A stretch of DNA of 64,000 nucleotides, taken from NCBI RefSeq assembly GCF_016132545.1, contig NZ_CP066167.1, positions 1,887,001 through 1,951,000 on the forward strand. The letters are read 5' to 3'. Below, piece after piece: positions 59,501 to 64,000 of this stretch. Position 1 is the stretch's first letter; each line of letters begins with the position of its first letter. The notes beneath the pieces are model-generated. The model saw nothing but the letters and a program-made list of their open reading frames with translations, was not told the origin of the DNA and did not search any database. The position numbers and the translations under genes were made by a program. The stretch comes from Spongiibacter nanhainus (lineage in GTDB: Bacteria > Pseudomonadota > Gammaproteobacteria > Pseudomonadales > Spongiibacteraceae).

Positions 59501-59971
59501 ATGCGGCATCGTACATTCAGAATTCATATTGCCTGCGTCGTGCTTCTGGCGGTGTTCAGTCAGGCCTTTTCGGCGCTAGCCGCGCCCTGCGGTAGTGTGG
59601 GCTCTCACCTTTCCATGACGGCTCCCGCGTCCATGTCCGATATGCCTGAGACGCTCGACCAAACACGCGATGGCATCGCCAGTGATATGGGTGTGGATGG
59701 GGATAGAGATATGGCCGGGCATGACATGCGCCCTCAATCCATCCACCAAGCCAACCACCACCTGTCCATGGATCACTCCGGCTTCGAGAACGCGGATTGC
59801 TGCCAGGACAGCCTCTGTGCAAAAGCCGGTTGCGCTGCCACTGTCGCCGCTCTAGTGGACGATCGTGGACAGCCCCTGATTTCAAAGTCCCCCACCCATT
59901 ACTCGGTCTATGCCGTGTACCTCCAGGGCATCGAGCCCAGCTCTCCGTTCCGTCCCCCCATTTCCCACTGA
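59501..59971 (+). CDS. Met/His/Cys-rich exported protein of the copper efflux cluster
   Basis: 156 residues with a signal peptide (HIACVVLLAVFSQAFSALAA, cleavage near residue 28). The mature part is rich in Met, His and Asp (MSDMPET, DMGVDGDRDMAGHDM, HQANHHLSMDHS), followed by CC-x4-C-x4-C and a C-terminal segment ending PFRPPISH. This resembles small leader proteins encoded before czc/cus operons (CopL-like), probably periplasmic metal binders. The ATG at 59501 lacks a clear ribosome site, so the start is uncertain. It is followed by cusC on the same strand. Confidence 0.65.
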   Translation: MRHRTFRIHIACVVLLAVFSQAFSALAAPCGSVGSHLSMTAPASMSDMPETLDQTRDGIASDMGVDGDRDMAGHDMRPQSIHQANHHLSMDHSGFENADCCQDSLCAKAGCAATVAALVDDRGQPLISKSPTHYSVYAVYLQGIEPSSPFRPPISH

Positions 59972-60106
59972 TACAGGGTAGTTGCGCCTAAACGTCGGGC
60001 CGCAGCACGCCTCAGTTAGTGGGCGCCCCAGGGCTCCCGACCTCACAATTTGCGCGATCGCTACGGCCATTTCTGGGCGGTGATTGCAGGCTTATTCGGG
60101 AATACC

Positions 60107-61444
60107 ATGAAACGATTTTTGCCCATGCAGCGGGCTTTGCTGCAGACCCTGTCGCTGGCGTACTTGGCCACAATGGCCTCTGCCGCGGCGGCACAATCGC
60201 CGCTGTCACTTGAGCGAGCCTTGCAGCTCGCTGTCGAATCGGATCCTTGGCTGGAAGGCAGTCACCACCGCGAGGTGGCGCTGGAGAGTGAGTCAATCGC
60301 GGAGTCCAGCCTGCCGGACCCAACAATCAATCTCGGTGCGGTCAACTTCCCTACCAATACCTTCGATAGCGATCAGGAGCCGATGACCCAACTGAACATT
60401 GGCGTGAGCCAACGCTTTCCCCGGGGCGAGACCCGCGCCTTGTCGCAGCGGCAAAAGCAACAATTGGCCGCACGTGAGCCCCTGCTCAGAGAGGATCGCA
60501 AAGCCAAGGTCGCGACCACCGTAACCCAGCTCTGGCTGGAGGCTTTTAGGGCACAGGAAAGTATTCGCCTGATCGAAAAGGATCGGGCCCTGTTCGAACA
60601 CCTGGTGGACGCCACCAAAGCCAGTTACTCCTCGGCGCTGGGGCGAGCCCGGCAACAGGATGTCATACGGGCGCAACTGGAGCTGACCCGCCTTGATGAC
60701 CGCCTCACTGTTCTGCGGCAGCAACTGGAAAGCTATCAGCAAAAATTGGCTGAGTGGGCGGGCAATAGCGCCCGTGGGCCCCTCGCAGCGGATCTTCCCG
60801 AGCGGGCTCCGCCCCTGGAAATGTTGGCCGACCACAGCGGCCCCCGGCCTGAACAGTGGTACTACACCCGGGTACAGCAACATCCCACACTGCGGGCCCT
60901 CAACAAGCAAATCCTGGCTCGGCAAACCGAAGTGGCGTTAGCGAAAGAACAATACAAACCGGCCTGGGGGGTATCAGCACAATACGGATACCGGGACGAC
61001 ACCCCGCTGGGTGCTGAAAGAGCGGATTTGGTCTCTGTCGGTGTCAGCTTTGACCTCCCTGTGTTTACAGCTCAGCGCCAGGACCAGCGCTTAAAGGCGG
61101 CCAGCGCCAGAGTCGAGGCGTTAAAAACACAGCGGTCACTGTTGCAGCGGCAATTAGTTGCACAGTTGGATGCCCGCATTGTGCAATTCAAGCGACTGGA
61201 TCAGCGGCGAGCACTGTATGACCAGGCATTGCTGCCGCAAATGGCAGAGCAGGCAGAGGCCGCACTGGCAGCCTACAACAACGATGTGGGAGATTTTGCT
61301 GAAGCCGTTCGGGCCCGTATCGCTGAGCTCAATGCCAAGATTGATTTTTTACAGATCCGGATCGATCTACAAAAAACCGTTGCCGAATTGAACTACCTGC
61401 TCAACACGGCCCCAGCCAACCCGACGAAGGAGGTTCGCCCATGA
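60107..61444 (+). CDS. cusC: TolC-family outer membrane channel of Cus/Czc efflux system
   Basis: 445 residues from the ATG at 60107 (GGGAA four bases upstream); an in-frame TTG at 60050 is less likely. Signal peptide (LLQTLSLAYLATMASAAAAQ). Then two OEP domains with SLERALQLAVESDPWL, PDPTINLG, VSQRFPRGETRAL and long coiled-coil-forming Gln/Ala/Glu/Arg-rich helices. It forms the trimeric exit duct for the CusBA pump. Start of cusB overlaps the stop as ATGA (61441-61444). CzcC is an alternative name. Confidence 0.88.
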   Translation: MKRFLPMQRALLQTLSLAYLATMASAAAAQSPLSLERALQLAVESDPWLEGSHHREVALESESIAESSLPDPTINLGAVNFPTNTFDSDQEPMTQLNIGVSQRFPRGETRALSQRQKQQLAAREPLLREDRKAKVATTVTQLWLEAFRAQESIRLIEKDRALFEHLVDATKASYSSALGRARQQDVIRAQLELTRLDDRLTVLRQQLESYQQKLAEWAGNSARGPLAADLPERAPPLEMLADHSGPRPEQWYYTRVQQHPTLRALNKQILARQTEVALAKEQYKPAWGVSAQYGYRDDTPLGAERADLVSVGVSFDLPVFTAQRQDQRLKAASARVEALKTQRSLLQRQLVAQLDARIVQFKRLDQRRALYDQALLPQMAEQAEAALAAYNNDVGDFAEAVRARIAELNAKIDFLQIRIDLQKTVAELNYLLNTAPANPTKEVRP

Positions 61445-62949
61445 AAAGGCCTGATAAGCACTCCGTCCTCATCATCAGCGCGCTGCTCCTTGGCACGGCC
61501 GTCACCGCCTACAACCTGGCGCTATGGCAGGGCGACGGCGCTGACGATAAAAACAACAAAAAGCCCCTGTATTGGGTGGCGCCGATGGACCCAAATTTTA
61601 AGCGGGATCAACCCGGCAAGTCCCCAATGGGCATGGATTTAATCCCTGTGTATGAGGAGGGCGATAACGGGGGAGAGCAAGGCGCCGGTGCGGTGACGAT
61701 TTCGCCCAATGTGGTCAACAATCTGGGGGTGCGCACCGCGGGAGTGACGCGGGGGCAGTTGGCGATGACGGTGAATACCGTGGGTTATGTCCAATACGAT
61801 GAAGACCGCTTGATCCATATTCACCCCAGAGTTGAAGGCTGGGTGGAAAAACTCCACGTCAAGGCGGCTGGCGACCCCGTCGCCAAGGGTGCCGTCCTCT
61901 ACACCCTGTATTCGCCGATGCTGGTTAATGCCCAGGAAGAACTTCAGTTGGCTTTAAAGCGGAACAACCCCACCTTGATCGCTGCCGCTATGGAGCGTTT
62001 GGAAGCCTTGCAGGTTCCCCAGGCCGATATTGATCGCATTAAGCGCACCGGCAAGGTCAGCCAAACCATCACCGTAGCCGCGCCACAATCCGGGGTACTG
62101 GACAACCTGATGGTGCGAGAAGGCATGTTTGTGAAGCCTGGAATGGAGATGATGTCCATTGGCCAGCTAGAGCATATTTGGGTGATCGGTGAAGTCTTCG
62201 AGCGCCAGGCTGTCAGCGTTAAAGAGGGCGATCCGGTGCGCATGAGGCTGGACTACGTGCCGGGTCGGGAATGGACTGGCAAGGTGGATTATATCTATCC
62301 GACCCTTAACCCCAAGACCCGCACTGCCCAGGTCAGGGTGCGATTTGATAACAATGACCGCTACCTGAAACCGGGTATGTTTGCCCAGATGGCTATCGAT
62401 ACACACCCGTCTGAAGCGGCACTGCTCATCCCCCGGGAGGCGTTGATCCGCACTGGCAGCCAATCCCGGGTGGTGCTGGCACAGGGAGAGGGACGGTTTA
62501 AATCCATTGCTGTGAAAGTAGGGCGGGTCGGCGAGGATCAGGTGGAAATTCTGTCCGGTTTGGTGGCGGATGATCGCATTGTGACATCAGCGCAGTTTTT
62601 GATCGATTCCGAGTCCAGTAAAAGCTCTGATTTTAAACGCATGGACCACGGCGATATGAAGGTCGAGCCCGATAACACGGCGGAGGTCAGTGGCACTGTC
62701 AACCGAGTCGACGTGCAAGCTGGCACCGTGAACATCTCCCGGGGGGCCATAGCGAAGTGGGGTAGACCGGCTTCGACACTGGATTTTGGCGTGGGTCGGG
62801 GAGTAGACCTCGACGCATTGTCTGAGGGGGATCGTCTTCGATTTCGCTTTCGGGTCGACAATGGCACCTTCACCGTCGTAGAGGTCTTGGAGCACGGCGC
62901 CAGTCTCAGTGACACAGATCAGCGGGCACAGGAGCACAGCCATGATTGA
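61441..62949 (+). CDS. cusB: RND periplasmic adaptor CusB with fused CusF-like C-terminal domain
   Basis: 502 residues. N-terminal membrane anchor (about 8-28), a heavy-metal-binding segment ([10 protein letters not shown]...[10 protein letters not shown], 44-71), lipoyl/hairpin and beta-barrel adaptor domains ([41 protein letters not shown]) to about 400, then a CusF-like OB domain (about 415-486). In CusF the Cu/Ag ligands are His36, Trp44, Met47 and Met49; by alignment the same positions here are Arg434, Arg442, Ser445 and Leu447, so the site looks lost. Substrate Cu(I)/Ag(I) is inferred from CusA. Confidence 0.9.
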   Translation: MKRPDKHSVLIISALLLGTAVTAYNLALWQGDGADDKNNKKPLYWVAPMDPNFKRDQPGKSPMGMDLIPVYEEGDNGGEQGAGAVTISPNVVNNLGVRTAGVTRGQLAMTVNTVGYVQYDEDRLIHIHPRVEGWVEKLHVKAAGDPVAKGAVLYTLYSPMLVNAQEELQLALKRNNPTLIAAAMERLEALQVPQADIDRIKRTGKVSQTITVAAPQSGVLDNLMVREGMFVKPGMEMMSIGQLEHIWVIGEVFERQAVSVKEGDPVRMRLDYVPGREWTGKVDYIYPTLNPKTRTAQVRVRFDNNDRYLKPGMFAQMAIDTHPSEAALLIPREALIRTGSQSRVVLAQGEGRFKSIAVKVGRVGEDQVEILSGLVADDRIVTSAQFLIDSESSKSSDFKRMDHGDMKVEPDNTAEVSGTVNRVDVQAGTVNISRGAIAKWGRPASTLDFGVGRGVDLDALSEGDRLRFRFRVDNGTFTVVEVLEHGASLSDTDQRAQEHSHD

Positions 62950-64000
62950 AGCTTTGATCCGCTGGTCGGTCCACAACCGGTTTTTTGTGGTGCTGGTGAC
63001 GCTGATTCTGGTTGGTGTTGGCGGCTGGTCCCTGAAAAACACCCCGGTGGACGCCATACCCGACTTGTCCGATGTGCAGGTCATCATCAAGACCAACTAC
63101 CCCGGCCAGGCACCCCAGGTGGTTGAGGACCAGATTACTTACCCCTTAACCACCGCCATGTTGTCGGTACCCGGGGCGGTAACCGTGCGGGGCTATTCCT
63201 TTTTTGGTGACTCCTACGTCTATGTGATTTTCGACGAGGATACCGACACCTATTGGGCTCGCTCCCGTGTATTGGAGTATCTGTCTCAGGTAGCGCCTAC
63301 CTTACCGACGAACGCCCGGCCGCAACTTGGACCAGACGCCACGGGGGTGGGCTGGATCTATCTCTATGCCCTGGTGGATCGCAGTGGCAAGCACGATATC
63401 AGCCAGCTACGGAGTCTTCAGGACTGGTTCTTAAAATACGAATTGCAGACGGTACCCGGCGTTTCTGAAGTGTCGGCACTGGGCGGCATGGTGAAGCAAT
63501 ACCAGGTCAAGGTGAATCCCGACAAGCTTCGCGCCTTTAACATTCCCCTGTCCCATATTCAGATGGCTATCCAGCGTGGCAACCAAGAGGTCGGGGCCTC
63601 GGTGGTGGAAATGGCCGAAGCCGAGTACATGGTTCGCGCCAGCGGTTATATCCAGAGCATCGACGATCTGGAAACGATCCCTCTGGGCCTGGACGTGAAC
63701 GGCACGCCGCTGTTGCTAAAAGATGTGGCCGATATTGGGCTTGGCCCGCAAATGCGGCGGGGCATTGCTGAACTGAATGGCCAGGGCGAAGTCGTGGGTG
63801 GCATTGTGGTCATGCGATCCGGAGAAAACGCCCAGCAAACCATCAACGGTGTAAAGGCGAAACTTGAATCTTTGAAAGACGGCCTGCCTGAAGGGGTCGA
63901 GGTGGTGACGGTTTACGACCGCTCCAGCCTGATCGAGCGTGCCGTGGACAATCTGTGGCACAAATTGCTGGAGGAATTCATCGTGGTTGCTCTGGTGTGT
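62942..64000 (+). CDS. cusA: Heavy-metal RND efflux pump CusA (3' end outside window)
   Basis: First 353 codons, open to the window end; complete CusA is about 1040 residues. It overlaps the cusB stop by 8 bases. Seen: [18 protein letters not shown] with TM1, [53 protein letters not shown] and [11 protein letters not shown], all typical of the Cu(I)/Ag(I) CusA branch rather than CzcA (Zn/Co/Cd), and the start of TM2 near 350 ([10 protein letters not shown]). Proton-driven export with CusB and CusC is the expected role. The Met ligands for copper lie beyond the window, so specificity is inferred. Confidence 0.93.
   Translation, partial: MIEALIRWSVHNRFFVVLVTLILVGVGGWSLKNTPVDAIPDLSDVQVIIKTNYPGQAPQVVEDQITYPLTTAMLSVPGAVTVRGYSFFGDSYVYVIFDEDTDTYWARSRVLEYLSQVAPTLPTNARPQLGPDATGVGWIYLYALVDRSGKHDISQLRSLQDWFLKYELQTVPGVSEVSALGGMVKQYQVKVNPDKLRAFNIPLSHIQMAIQRGNQEVGASVVEMAEAEYMVRASGYIQSIDDLETIPLGLDVNGTPLLLKDVADIGLGPQMRRGIAELNGQGEVVGGIVVMRSGENAQQTINGVKAKLESLKDGLPEGVEVVTVYDRSSLIERAVDNLWHKLLEEFIVVALVC

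Noticed and set aside
59397-59579. 60-codon frame with a hydrophobic stretch before the Met/His-rich gene
   Set aside because: It runs through the likely promoter and overlaps the signal peptide of the better-supported gene in another frame; no ribosome site.

Overview
The window looks like chromosomal DNA from a moderately GC-rich, aerobic gammaproteobacterium. Shared gene order places it near Pseudomonas and the Cellvibrionales/Spongiibacter-type marine bacteria: tig-clpP-clpX-lon-hupB-ppiD; holB-pilZ; a YejBE-type peptide ABC cluster next to mltD, gloB, a methyltransferase, rnhA, dnaQ and fimL; and cysI-DUF934 near metH and nfuA. The genus is an inference. I see no insertion sequence, prophage, CRISPR array or rRNA. 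Nearly all the DNA is core genome. The most accessory-looking parts are the copper/silver efflux cluster at the right end and a few single genes.

Region by region. 1-3955 (+): pabC (cut by the window edge), mltG, tmk, holB and pilZ, joining folate, cell wall, dTTP, replication and type IV pilus functions. 4013-6981 (+): a TatD-family nuclease, gcvT and a cytosolic GH84 glycosidase resembling eukaryotic O-GlcNAcase. 7041-10695 (+): the fadBA beta-oxidation operon behind a perfect 20-bp inverted repeat, then tRNA-Leu(UAG). 10776-19318 (+): the proteostasis block tig, clpP, clpX, lon, hupB and ppiD, with heat-shock-like promoters. 19362-21907 (+): a phosphopantetheinyl transferase, a variant serA and a DUF1285 gene. 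22000-25729: ETF-ubiquinone oxidoreductase (-) divergent from etfBA (+); these take electrons from the beta-oxidation acyl-CoA dehydrogenase step to quinone. 25920-30357: YceI, a Kef-type antiporter, DUF934-cysI sulfite reduction and a 39-codon membrane protein. 30622-37254: metH, nfuA, an EEP phosphohydrolase and a DAHP synthase.

37463-43943: a secreted hypothetical protein, rlmD, then a minus-strand run with an LLM oxidoreductase, two unrelated tyrosine phosphatases, rlmG and an AraC regulator. A seven-unit 16-bp tandem repeat fills the rlmG leader. 44024-50077 (-): a five-gene peptide ABC transporter. 50166-54774: mltD and gloB (-), then a methyltransferase, rnhA and dnaQ (+). 54841-58861 (+): fimL, an unknown membrane protein, sohB and an orphan GspG-like pseudopilin. 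58882-64000: a DUF4124 protein (-), then a Met/His-rich secreted protein and cusCBA (+). CusB carries a fused CusF-like domain in which all four copper-ligand positions are substituted, and CusA runs off the window.

Most genes are packed as overlapping or closely spaced cotranscribed units. Non-coding stretches over 300 bp are 23656-24049, 29898-30237 and 34330-34648, each described below. The 10457-10775 gap holds the tRNA and two hairpins.
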